Source: JANMDN01 sp031376285
GTDB lineage: Bacteria > Actinomycetota > Thermoleophilia > Miltoncostaeales > Miltoncostaeaceae
Reading direction: 5' to 3'
Length of the DNA: 64,000 nt
Assembly: GCA_031376285.1 (NCBI GenBank)
Contig: JANMDN010000013.1
Location: 224,056-288,055 of the forward strand
Of the stretch, positions 1 through 7,443 are shown in pieces. A program made the position numbers and the translations under genes. Each line of letters opens with the position of its first letter. Within the stretch, counting starts at the first letter, position 1. The notes under the pieces were generated by a model. The model made no database searches. It was not told where the DNA came from and worked only from the letters and a program-made list of their open reading frames with translations.

Positions 1-308
1 CCAAACACCACGATGGCCGACTTGGTGATGCCCTTGCCGACCTCGAAGGTCACGGTCGCCCGTGCCTTCAGCTCTTGAGGGGGCGTTCCGGCGGCGGCAA
101 GTTCGTGCGAGAACTGCATGCAGTAGCAGGCGGCGTGCGCTGCGGCGATCAGTTCCTCGGGGCTCGTACGTCCGTCGGGTGCCTCCGTGCGCGACGGCCA
201 TGTGACCCCAAGCGGTCCGATGGCGCCGCTTGTGACCTCGGTGATGGTGCCTGCGCCGTCGACGAGCCCACCGCTCCAAGTGACGTGAGCGGTTCGGTCG
301 ATACCCAT
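1..308 (-). CDS. OsmC/Ohr-family peroxiredoxin (3' end outside window)
   Basis: The first 102 residues of an OsmC-family protein are visible, reading MGIDRTAHVTWSGGL and later AAAHAACYCMQFS. The second stretch matches the region around the peroxidatic cysteine of OsmC/Ohr proteins, which reduce organic hydroperoxides with thiols in the cytoplasm. The start is the ATG whose complement is at 306-308. The rest of the gene, including the second cysteine, lies before the window start. An inverted repeat of TetR-operator type sits about 55 bp upstream (363-386), so repressor control is plausible. The family call is firm; the substrate is not known. Confidence 0.85.
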   Translation of the reverse strand, partial: MGIDRTAHVTWSGGLVDGAGTITEVTSGAIGPLGVTWPSRTEAPDGRTSPEELIAAAHAACYCMQFSHELAAAGTPPQELKARATVTFEVGKGITKSAIVVF

Positions 309-362
309 GATCGTCTCGTTTCATCCGGTGGCTTTCGGGTGCCTCGCTGGCACCCTCGGCAA

Positions 363-386
363 AACTTACTCACCCCTGAGTGAGTT
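363..386. promoter_or_regulatory. TetR-type inverted-repeat operator upstream of the OsmC gene
   Basis: Two 10-bp arms, AACTTACTCA (363-372) and TGAGTGAGTT (377-386), are complementary with one mismatch and are separated by CCCC. The size and symmetry suit a TetR-family dimer. It lies in the gap between the ATP-binding protein gene and the leftward OsmC gene, so it most likely controls the latter. No regulator gene is visible nearby. Confidence 0.5.
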
Positions 387-419
387 GTGAAGGTCGATCA
401 CGAGTGAGTGGGCGGGGAC

Positions 420-1583
420 CTACGCGTTCACCGCGCTCCGGAGCGCGAGGTTCGCACCGCTTTCTCGATCGAAGAGGTAGAGGCCCTCGGGTTCGACCGC
501 CAGTCGGATGGGTGCGCCGAGACGCGCGCCAGATCGAGGGTCGACGCGAGCGACAAATCGCGTCGTCGAATCCTCGAGGAGTTGCGCCTCATCCTCGGAA
601 TCCGCGGCGGCCCGAACCAGTTCGGACTCCACCCGCGGCGCCGCGACATCGAAGATCAGGTGGGTCTCGGCGCCGAGATCCTCGATGATCGATGGGGTCG
701 CCTCGATTGTCGGGAGCCCCGGACGGGCCCGGTCGGCAGCCTCGAATGCCTCCGGCCGGAACCCGGCCACGACGGGGCCGTCGTCGACGCCGTCAATCCC
801 GACTGGGATTTCCATCCCGCCAAAGCGGACGACCCCGCCCGTGACCTCCGCCTCGACGAGATTCATCGCGGGAGAGCCGATGAAGGCCGCCACGAAGAGA
901 TTGATCGGCGACCGGTAGAGGCCCTTGGGGGTGTCAACCTGCTGCAGACGTCCCGCGTTCATCACCGCGACGCGCTGGCCAAGCGTCATCGCCTCGACCT
1001 GATCGTGGGTCACATAGACCGTTGTCGTGGCAAGCCGGTCGTGGAGTCTCGACAGCTCGCCGCGCATGGTGACCCGCAGCTTGGCGTCGAGGTTCGAGAG
1101 CGGCTCGTCCATCAGGTAGGCGGCGGGCTCGCGGACGATCGCGCGACCCATCGCCACGCGCTGGCGCTGCCCGCCCGAGAGGGCGCTCGGTTTGCGCTCG
1201 AGCAACTCATCCAGCCCGAGCATCTTCGCGACATCGCCGACGCGCCGATCGATGTCGGCCTTCTCGAGCCCGCGAACGCGCAGCGCGTAGCCGAGGTTCT
1301 TTCGGACGGTCATGTGCGGGTAGAGAGCGTAGTTCTGGAAGACCATCGCGACGTCGCGGTCGCGTGGGGTGAGGTCGGTTACGTCCCGGTCACCGATCCG
1401 CACGGACCCTTCCGAGATCTCCTCGAGGCCGCAAATCATCCGCAGGAGCGTCGACTTTCCACATCCGGATGGCCCGACGAGGACCATGAACTCGCCGTCG
1501 GTGATGTCGAGGCTGACCTCGTCCACCGCACGGACCTCGCCCGGATAGACCTTGGATACGCCGACGAGGCTGATCTCGGCCAT
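420..1583 (-). CDS. ABC transporter ATP-binding protein, MsmK/UgpC (sugar CUT1) type
   Basis: This 387-residue ATPase would energise a carbohydrate ABC importer from the inner face of the membrane. Walker A is GPSGCGKST (37-45), the signature LSGGQ is at 135-139, Walker B ends in Asp159-Glu160, and the switch His is in VTHD near 193. About 100 C-terminal residues form the TOBE-like regulatory part typical of MalK/UgpC/MsmK. The ATG at 1583 (MAEISLVGVSK) was chosen over an upstream ATG because homologues begin there and a GGAAGGA ribosome site precedes it. No permease or binding protein is in view, so it may be a shared ATPase. A LacI-type operator lies in its promoter. Confidence 0.9.
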   Translation of the reverse strand: MAEISLVGVSKVYPGEVRAVDEVSLDITDGEFMVLVGPSGCGKSTLLRMICGLEEISEGSVRIGDRDVTDLTPRDRDVAMVFQNYALYPHMTVRKNLGYALRVRGLEKADIDRRVGDVAKMLGLDELLERKPSALSGGQRQRVAMGRAIVREPAAYLMDEPLSNLDAKLRVTMRGELSRLHDRLATTTVYVTHDQVEAMTLGQRVAVMNAGRLQQVDTPKGLYRSPINLFVAAFIGSPAMNLVEAEVTGGVVRFGGMEIPVGIDGVDDGPVVAGFRPEAFEAADRARPGLPTIEATPSIIEDLGAETHLIFDVAAPRVESELVRAAADSEDEAQLLEDSTTRFVARVDPRSGARLGAPIRLAVEPEGLYLFDRESGANLALRSAVNA

Positions 1584-1635
1584 GACTCGATCACGTCCTT
1601 CCCGGGCGTCGAATCGACGATACGCCCAACGGGTG

Positions 1636-1660
1636 TGGAACCGATTCCATCGCGACGCTA
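1636..1660 (-). promoter_or_regulatory. Promoter with LacI-family operator for the ABC ATPase gene
   Basis: A near-perfect palindrome, TGGAACCGATTCCA (1636-1649), resembles LacI-family operators of sugar genes. On the minus strand it lies just downstream of a -10-like TAGCGT (1660-1655), so a bound repressor would cover the transcription start. This fits sugar control of the gene starting at 1583, with a leader of about 65 nt. Confidence 0.5.
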
Positions 1661-1704
1661 CCACGCCGGGCAAGCAATGGGAACCCGCCGCCGATTCGGC
1701 CTGC

Positions 1705-2415
1705 TCAGCCGGCTGGTGGCAGCTCGCGAAGACCCGCGAGCATTCCGGTCAGGATCGCCCGCCCGGTTGTCCCGCCGAGGGCGACGAGTCGAACGAGGGC
1801 GGGTCCGATCGCGTGGCCGTCCGCGCACAGCAGCGCGGCAAGCATGTCGGCGGCGACCTCGGGTGGCTGGCCTTGGGCGGCCCACCTCACCAGGGCGAGA
1901 CTTGGCGCGGTGGAGGCGCCGCGCACCGCCCAAACGATTCTGGCCGAGATTGCCCGGTTGTCCCGGGCAATCAGGTACCCGAGGAGCGCGTCGTCACCGG
2001 CGGGCGTCAGCCCGGGGCCGCGACCGACCAGATCCCTCAGACTCTCGTCGAGCGGGGCGATCCCGAGCCGGTGGGCGCGCGGATCGTTCCAGGCGTGCGC
2101 GCGCACCGCGTCGCACCCGTCCCGAACATCGCTGGCGCCAGCCGGCTCGGGCCGTGGGTTCGCGTTCCAGGGCCGTGCCCGGCTCAGGTCGAGCGTGACG
2201 AGCGAGCCCGGTCGAAGCGGCGGCACCCGCTCGACCCTGAGCGTCACCGGGAGCATCGGGCCACGTTCGCCGGTCAGGTGAGCGGGCCGGCCGCCGGAGT
2301 CGATCCACGCCCAACCCGCTCCGCTCGCCGAGACGCGTCCACGCGCTACCTGGGCGACTCCGGGGCCGTACTGGTGGACAAGGAGCGGGTCAGTCAACCA
2401 GCGCGGCGAGTCCAT
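1705..2415 (-). CDS. DUF2877 protein, AllH-like subunit of an oxamate-type carbamoyltransferase
   Basis: This 236-residue protein carries the DUF2877 hallmark GRGPGLTPAGDD at residues 131-142. In E. coli the DUF2877 protein YlbF (AllH) works with FdrA (AllF) and the DUF1116 protein YlbE (AllG) to move the carbamoyl group of N-carbamoyl-oxamate onto phosphate. Here the DUF1116 gene is directly upstream and overlaps it by 26 bp, while the FdrA gene is about 16 kb away. It is likely cytoplasmic, with no signal peptide or membrane segment. The family call is strong; the true acceptor and donor in this organism are inferred. Confidence 0.82.
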   Translation of the reverse strand: MDSPRWLTDPLLVHQYGPGVAQVARGRVSASGAGWAWIDSGGRPAHLTGERGPMLPVTLRVERVPPLRPGSLVTLDLSRARPWNANPRPEPAGASDVRDGCDAVRAHAWNDPRAHRLGIAPLDESLRDLVGRGPGLTPAGDDALLGYLIARDNRAISARIVWAVRGASTAPSLALVRWAAQGQPPEVAADMLAALLCADGHAIGPALVRLVALGGTTGRAILTGMLAGLRELPPAG

Positions 2416-3760
2416 CCCGCATCGGTGCGAGGGGCACGCGCGCCACCCCTGCGCCGATCTGGCCGCCGTCGGTCTTGTGGAGGATGCCCGTGTTGATGAG
2501 GGGCGTCAGCCCGAGATCGAGACACGCGCGGGCGTCGACCCCGAGCGGTGTGCCCTCACCGTCGAGCACGGGCATCCGGAATCGGTCCGAGGTCGCGATG
2601 CAAATGTCGCCCATCTGCCGGGTGCGCTCGACGGCGTCGGCAAGCGCGCCCCCGAGAAATGCGGCGACCGACGGGCTTGCGGCGCTCGCCGCGCCACCCA
2701 GGCCACAGCACTCCACGAGCGCCGAGTCGCCGATGTCTCGGGCCGCATCGGCTTCGCCGAAGCCGGGGCGGTAGAGCGGATCGCCGACAAGGGGCGAGGG
2801 GGCGGTGAACCACTTGCCCGGCAGGCCGGCGAGCTGGACGGCCGCGTCGGTGCCGTTTCGCGACACGAAGGCGACAAGTGACGAGTGGGGGATCCCGACG
2901 ATGCCCTGGAGTGCCGCCCGACACGCGGCGATGGTGACCGTCAGGAAGAAGTGGCCATTCTGAGCGAGGAGCTTCGCCGTGGGGCCGACCGACTGCGGCG
3001 CGTGCTCGGCCATCGCTGGGAGGATCTCGCGAAGGAGCAGCATCGTGGCGGCCTGGTGGCGCATGTGGCAGTCATCACCCATCGCGACGGCCTGCGCGCA
3101 GATCGCGAAGACGTCAACCGGACCGCGGGACCCAAGCGCGGCGTCAAAGCCCGGCGCGACCGCCTCGGCCATACGGCGTTGGCGTCCGATCGACTCAGGG
3201 GAGTCCACACCCAGCCAGAAGGCGTCACCGGGGCCGTCGTTGAACGGCGACCACGCGACGATGCCGGTTTCTGAGTCACGCACCTGCCAGCAGGCGGATG
3301 AGGGCGACATGACGCCGGTCATCGCACCCGCCGCGCCGAGGGAATGGCAGGGCGCGAGGCGAATGTCGCCACCCAGGAGCGCGAGGTCGGCCTCGGCGGA
3401 GGTGGCGGACCAGCCCTCGAAGACACAGGCTGCCCTGATGGCGTGCTGCTGCGGGCCGCACATCCGCTCCCATTCGATGGTGGGTCCCGCATGAAGCACC
3501 ATCCGGCCCTCGAGCCCTGGAATCAGGTCACCGGCCCGGCCCGCACGTTCGAGCATCGGCCGAGCCGCTTGAAGGCGTTCGATTGCGAGGGCGTTTGCGG
3601 CGTCGATGCGGTCGTCTGCGTAGGCAGTCGCCAGGAGCGCGACGTCGTCGGCGTTCCCGGCCGCGGGTGGGCGCCAGTCGACGCGGATCGGCTCGACACC
3701 CTGGTCGACGAGCGCGTCGGCCATCAGGTCGAGTCCTGCGGTTGCGATACGTAGGCTCAT
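2390..3760 (-). CDS. DUF1116 protein, AllG/YlbE-like carbamoyltransferase subunit
   Basis: The 456-residue product starts MSLRIATAGLDLMADALVDQG and matches the DUF1116 family throughout, including a Gly/Ala-rich stretch CCGLGGAASAASPSVAAFLG and the C-terminal TGILHKTDGGQIGAGVARVP. DUF1116 proteins are the YlbE (AllG) partner of FdrA. The ATG complement is at 3758-3760. A -10-like TAAGAT ends 7 nt before it, so the mRNA is probably leaderless. The start lies only 3 bp from the start of the divergent AIR-synthase-like gene, and the downstream DUF2877 gene overlaps the end. Together these two genes form a carbamoyltransferase half-operon. Confidence 0.85.
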   Translation of the reverse strand: MSLRIATAGLDLMADALVDQGVEPIRVDWRPPAAGNADDVALLATAYADDRIDAANALAIERLQAARPMLERAGRAGDLIPGLEGRMVLHAGPTIEWERMCGPQQHAIRAACVFEGWSATSAEADLALLGGDIRLAPCHSLGAAGAMTGVMSPSSACWQVRDSETGIVAWSPFNDGPGDAFWLGVDSPESIGRQRRMAEAVAPGFDAALGSRGPVDVFAICAQAVAMGDDCHMRHQAATMLLLREILPAMAEHAPQSVGPTAKLLAQNGHFFLTVTIAACRAALQGIVGIPHSSLVAFVSRNGTDAAVQLAGLPGKWFTAPSPLVGDPLYRPGFGEADAARDIGDSALVECCGLGGAASAASPSVAAFLGGALADAVERTRQMGDICIATSDRFRMPVLDGEGTPLGVDARACLDLGLTPLINTGILHKTDGGQIGAGVARVPLAPMRDGLAALVD

Positions 3761-3773
3761 GGCGTGGATCTTA
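3752..3773. promoter_or_regulatory. Overlapping divergent leaderless promoters
   Basis: On the plus strand TAGGCT (3752-3757) is followed after 6 nt by GTG at 3764. On the minus strand TAAGAT (3773-3768) is followed after 7 nt by ATG at 3760. Each -10 box lies inside the first codons of the opposite gene, so the two promoters share about 22 bp. Confidence 0.5.
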
Positions 3774-4693
3774 TGGAACTGGCCGAACGGCTTCGGCGCC
3801 ATCCGGGGCTCGCGGCAAAGCTCGATCTCACCGCGGTCGCCGAGACGTTGGGTGGCGACGGGGATGACGCTGCCGTCGTTGACGGTGACCTCGTGCTCTG
3901 CGCCGAGGCGATCGACCCGGGATTCATCGATGCCGATCCGCGCGTGGCAGGGATCGCCGCGGTCGTGACGTGTCTCAACGACATCGCAGCCTGCGGTGGT
4001 CGCCCGATTGCACTGCTCGACACGGTTGTCGCGCCGACTCGGGAGGTCGCGACGCTCGCGCTTGACGGGATTCGCATCGGCGCCGAGCGTTACGGCGTGC
4101 CGGTGGTGGGCGGCCACACCACGATTGCGCCAGGGGTGGCGCAGATCTCAAGCTTTGCGCTCGGCCGGGCAAAACGGCCGCTGCGCGCGGCGAATGCTCG
4201 GGCCGGTGACGAGGTGGTGCTCGTGACGTGCTTGGAGGGGGAGCTCATCAAGTCGCCGAGCGGGGTGTGTTTCTACACGCACCTGCGTGGTCCACGACGC
4301 CCTCGCGCTGCCGAGGACCTGGCGCTCATCGCGGACATCGCTGAGGCGGGGGAGGCCTGGGCTGCCCGCGATATCTCGATGCCGGGTCTTGTCGGTTCGC
4401 TGCTCCAGTTCCTGGAGTCGGCAGGCGGCCTCGGCGCGACGCTTGACCTCGACCGGATTCCGATGCCTGCGGGCGCCGACCAAGAGGCTTGGCTTGGGGC
4501 GTTCTCGTCGTACGGCTTCCTTCTCGTGGGAGACGTCGCGGCCATCGAGCGCCGTGTACGCGCGGCAGGCCTCAGCGCCGAGCACGTCGCGACCCTCGAC
4601 GCCACGGGCCGACTCGTTGTCACACAAGGTTCAGATCAAGAGACGTTCTGGGACCTCTCCGGCCAACCACTCACAGGACTTCGGCCAGGCTGA
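3764..4693 (+). CDS. Sll0787/NitF-family AIR-synthase-like protein
   Basis: This 309-residue protein belongs to the PurM/ThiL/SelD ATP-binding fold. The N-terminal GDDAAVVDGDLVL is the nucleotide/metal loop, CLNDIAACGGRPIALLD the conserved dimer segment, and ARDISMPGLVGSLLQFLESAGG (about 200-222) the glycine-rich C-terminal motif. The pattern is that of the Sll0787 (NitF) subfamily found in Nit1C nitrogen clusters. Enzymes of this fold use ATP to activate an amide, carboxylate or selenide, but the reaction of this subfamily is not established. The GTG at 3764 was chosen because a -10 box lies 6 nt upstream; ATG 3773 is an alternative. Other Nit1C-type genes lie at 9.2-13 kb. Confidence 0.82.
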   Translation: MDLMELAERLRRHPGLAAKLDLTAVAETLGGDGDDAAVVDGDLVLCAEAIDPGFIDADPRVAGIAAVVTCLNDIAACGGRPIALLDTVVAPTREVATLALDGIRIGAERYGVPVVGGHTTIAPGVAQISSFALGRAKRPLRAANARAGDEVVLVTCLEGELIKSPSGVCFYTHLRGPRRPRAAEDLALIADIAEAGEAWAARDISMPGLVGSLLQFLESAGGLGATLDLDRIPMPAGADQEAWLGAFSSYGFLLVGDVAAIERRVRAAGLSAEHVATLDATGRLVVTQGSDQETFWDLSGQPLTGLRPG

Positions 4694-4807
4694 GCAGCGC
4701 GCCTGAGAACCAACGCCGGGGTTTGCGCCCACGTCACGGTGTATGAGTTCCACGTACGCCATCGGCCCCGACGACCGCCGTCGGCCGATCTGCGAGCCCG
4801 GAGCGTG

Positions 4808-5061
4808 ATGACGACCAACGAAACACTCGCAGCCCTCGTGTCGCGCATGGCGGATCGCGATCGTGCCCGATCGGAGGCTGACGTCCAGTCCGACGTTCGG
4901 CACCTGCTGCTCTCCGGTGGCCTCGATCTTTAAGAGGCTGGCGTCCTGTCGGTGAACCTGGAAACGGCCGCGGGCGGTGGCCGTCGAATCGATGTCGAGG
5001 CAGATTGCGCCGTCATCGAGGTGAAGAAGGATCTGTCCAGGGAGAGGGCCGCCGAGGGCGC
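4808..5061 (+). pseudogene. N-terminal remnant of a type IIG/DNA-methylase-like restriction-modification protein
   Basis: From the ATG at 4808 the reading frame gives TLAALVSRMADRDRARSEAD and ends at a TAA at 4931-4933. It resumes in the same frame as GGGRRIDVEADCAVIEVKKD before similarity fades near 5060. This resembles the extreme N-terminus of large restriction-methylase proteins, where a D...ExK nuclease motif (here IDVE...IEVKK) precedes the methylase. A nonsense codon plus loss of everything downstream makes it a dead fragment. The parent family is inferred from remembered sequence pattern only. From its end to 5183 I see nothing else. Confidence 0.55.
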
Positions 5062-5183
5062 CGTCGTTCATCCCGTCGCGGTCACCGTCGCCCGCGTGAC
5101 ACACCTACTCGCGATGGGCCCGAAGCGCCTCGGCGAGTCTCCCGAGAAGACCGATCAGACGCGTTGGACGCCGTGGGTTGAAT

Positions 5184-5315
5184 TTCCCCATCTGTGCGTA
5201 GATGATTCCCCATATGCGCCATCGAGATTCCTCATATGAACCAGGAAAATTCCCCATATGTGATCTCGTAGTTCCCCATGTGCGGACTACAATTTCCTCG
5301 TACGTGGGCTTCAAG
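5184..5315 (+). repeat. Six 22-bp direct repeats (iteron-like array)
   Basis: Copies of TTCCCCATATGYG, with variants such as TTCCTCATATG and TTCCTCGTACG, begin at 5184, 5206, 5228, 5250, 5272 and 5294, exactly 22 bp apart. The first 11-13 bp are conserved and the rest of each unit varies. A spacing of two helical turns puts every copy on the same DNA face, and the core CATATG is itself a palindrome. The array ends 14 bp before the GTG of the DUF4143 ATPase gene. Confidence 0.85.
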
Positions 5316-5329
5316 AGAGGGCGTTCGAC

Positions 5330-6574
5330 GTGAATCCAATGTACCCGCGCAGCGTCAGATCCCTCATTCTTGATGCGCTCGGCGACACGCGCGTCGTCAT
5401 GCTCGTCGGGGCTCGACAAGTCGGCAAGAGCACGCTGACGCAGGACATCGCTTCGAGCGACCACCCTGCGACCGTTATCAATCTCGACCAACGGGTTAAC
5501 CGCGACGCCGCCAACGAGGACCCGACCGGTTTTGTGGCCGGTATCAATGGCCCGGTCGTCATCGACGAGATCCAGCGAGCCCCCGATCTCCTCTTTGCGA
5601 TCAAGGAGCGAGTCGATCGCGACCTTCGTCCCGGACAGTTCCTACTAACCGGCTCTGCGAACGTCTTTACCACCGGGCAAGTTCGCGAGGCGCTCACTGG
5701 CCGAATGGAAACGATCGCGCTCTGGCCCCTCTCTCAGGCCGAGTTGAACAGCGCGACCTCAAACATCGTCGACACCCTCTTTGGCGGATGGCCCCCGCAG
5801 GTCACTGGCGCCCCCGTTGGTCGGGCGGCGTTCGATTCACTCGTTGCCGAGAGCGGATATCCCGAGGCTCGACTGCGGGCACCGGGGCTCCGACGCGAGC
5901 GATGGTTCGCCAGCTACGTCACGGACACTCTCGCGCGCGACCTCGGCGATGTCTCCGACGCGCTCAAGCTTCACGAGATACCGCACCTGCTGCGCGTCCT
6001 GGCGGCACAGTCCGCCAACGAACTCGTCTATCGACGCGTCGCACAACGCCTCGACATCGATTCCAAGACCGTCAAGGGCTATGTCTCCCTGCTTGAGGCC
6101 GTATTCCTGGTCAAGCTCCTGCCTGCCTGGCGACCAGGCCTCAGCGTCCGCGAGATCCATACGCCGAAGGTCTACATCGTCGACTCCGGGCTACTCGCTC
6201 ACCTCGTCCGCGCAAACGCGGACAGGATCGGCACCGACGACCAGGTCACGGGCAAGATCCTGGAGAACTTCGTGGCGATGGAGGTCCTCCGACAGGCGGA
6301 ATGGGCGCAGATGGACGCGCGGCTATACCACTACCGCCACGGCGGAGGTGAGGTGGATCTCATCCTCGAAAATCGTTCGGCCGAGATCGTTGCCATCGAA
6401 GTCAAGGCGTCGGCGTCGATCCGCCCCAGGGAGTACGCGGCTCTGCTCAAACTCCGGGATGCGCGAGGGGAACAGTTCAAGGCCGGCATTGTTGTCTACA
6501 CGGGCGCGCAGACCATTCCGCTGAGCCACCGGATCTGGGCGGTGCCGCTTAGTGGGCTTTGGAGTTCCCAGTAG
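5330..6574 (+). CDS. AAA-type ATPase with C-terminal DUF4143 domain
   Basis: This 414-residue protein has Walker A GARQVGKST (27-35), Walker B VVIDEIQ (76-82) and a sensor stretch LLTGSANV near 106-112. The C-terminal half is a DUF4143 domain. It ends in a restriction-like motif, EVDLILEN...IVAIEVKAS, that keeps an Asp and an ExK. DUF4143 ATPases are very common but functionally unclear; many lie in accessory or defence-rich DNA. Start is GTG 5330, with ATG 5339 as an alternative. The 22-bp repeat array directly upstream is probably a binding site that controls this gene, perhaps by the protein itself. Confidence 0.85.
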   Translation: MNPMYPRSVRSLILDALGDTRVVMLVGARQVGKSTLTQDIASSDHPATVINLDQRVNRDAANEDPTGFVAGINGPVVIDEIQRAPDLLFAIKERVDRDLRPGQFLLTGSANVFTTGQVREALTGRMETIALWPLSQAELNSATSNIVDTLFGGWPPQVTGAPVGRAAFDSLVAESGYPEARLRAPGLRRERWFASYVTDTLARDLGDVSDALKLHEIPHLLRVLAAQSANELVYRRVAQRLDIDSKTVKGYVSLLEAVFLVKLLPAWRPGLSVREIHTPKVYIVDSGLLAHLVRANADRIGTDDQVTGKILENFVAMEVLRQAEWAQMDARLYHYRHGGGEVDLILENRSAEIVAIEVKASASIRPREYAALLKLRDARGEQFKAGIVVYTGAQTIPLSHRIWAVPLSGLWSSQ

Positions 6575-6612
6575 CGTTGCCAACCTTGGCGGGCATCGAC
6601 TAGCCTCGCGCC

Positions 6613-7443
6613 ATGAAACAGCGCTCGCGTTCGGCCGCCGTGCTCGTCGGCCTCGGTATGGCATTGCTCGGCAGCGCCGCTCAAGGCGCGATCGTCGACC
6701 GAAAGGGCCCGGTGGTCCTCGAGCTGCGCACCATCGCGACTGCGGTGGGGGCGCGGCCCTTCCACCTCATCCGTTTCCGGCCCGGCGCGGGGGCGCGGAT
6801 CGAGACCGCCTGGCTCGGCGGTGGACCGGGGAAGGCCGGCACGGTCGGCCAGTACGTCAACCGCAACGCCCGGCGGGGTGCGGTCGGAGGCATCAACGGC
6901 ACGTTCTTCCTGCTCACCTCGAACTCGCCCTCGTGCGGCTTCGTCTTGCACAACGGCCTGAACCGTACGGGGACCAACCCGACCGGGAGCGGGAGCGAGG
7001 TCGCCTTCGCGCCGGACGGGACCACCACGCCCTCGACGGATCGACCGTTCGACTTCTTCGGTCGAACCGGGAAGTTCGTCAAGGTGAACGGACAGTTCGC
7101 GGGCGTCTGGAAGACGCGGGAGGCGACGTGCGGCAAGCCGGTCGTCGTCAGGGGTGGCCGCGCTCAGACCGGCCCGGGTGGGCTTTCACCTGAGCAGGCA
7201 AGTCCGTCGGTCCACCGCTCGGCGGTGGGTGTCCTGAAAAGTGGTGAGGCCGCGCTCGTTGTCGCGGGAGGCGCGGGCCTTCCACACGCGGCCTTCGCGA
7301 AGGCCCTCGCCACGATGGGCTTCTCACATGCGCTCGGGCTGGATCTCAACTCGGCGAGCACCCTCGACTGGAAGGGCCGGTCGGTCAACCGTCCCGGCTT
7401 CGAGCGCCAGATCCCGACGGGGATCATCGTCTTCACGAAGTGA
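6613..7443 (+). CDS. Secreted phosphodiester-glycosidase (NAGPA) domain protein
   Basis: A signal peptide covers about residues 1-26 of 276. The core motifs GGINGTFF (92-99), HRSAVGV (201-207) and ALGLDLNSAST (240-250) match the NAGPA domain, the fold of N-acetylglucosamine-1-phosphodiester alpha-N-acetylglucosaminidase. In bacteria such exported proteins are thought to act on cell-wall or exopolysaccharide phosphodiesters. A -10-like TAGCCT (6601-6606) lies 6 nt before the ATG, so the transcript is likely leaderless. Its stop codon overlaps the end of the convergent hipA gene by 11 bp. The usual Asp-Gly-Gly-Gly-Ser motif is replaced by DLNSAST, so activity is uncertain. Confidence 0.75.
   Translation: MKQRSRSAAVLVGLGMALLGSAAQGAIVDRKGPVVLELRTIATAVGARPFHLIRFRPGAGARIETAWLGGGPGKAGTVGQYVNRNARRGAVGGINGTFFLLTSNSPSCGFVLHNGLNRTGTNPTGSGSEVAFAPDGTTTPSTDRPFDFFGRTGKFVKVNGQFAGVWKTREATCGKPVVVRGGRAQTGPGGLSPEQASPSVHRSAVGVLKSGEAALVVAGGAGLPHAAFAKALATMGFSHALGLDLNSASTLDWKGRSVNRPGFERQIPTGIIVFTK

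Noticed and set aside
408..2198. A 596-codon open frame on the plus strand opposite the ABC ATPase and DUF2877 genes
   Set aside because: It is a shadow of high-GC coding sequence: Arg/Pro/Asp-rich, no domain, and the opposite strand has clear families.
5184..5315. CRISPR array
   Set aside because: The period is only 22 bp and conserved parts are 11-13 bp, so there is no room for spacers. No other array was seen.
7433..7443. Convergent 11-bp overlap of the NAGPA-like gene and hipA as evidence of a frameshift
   Set aside because: Both proteins reach normal family ends, so the overlap is simply compact packing.
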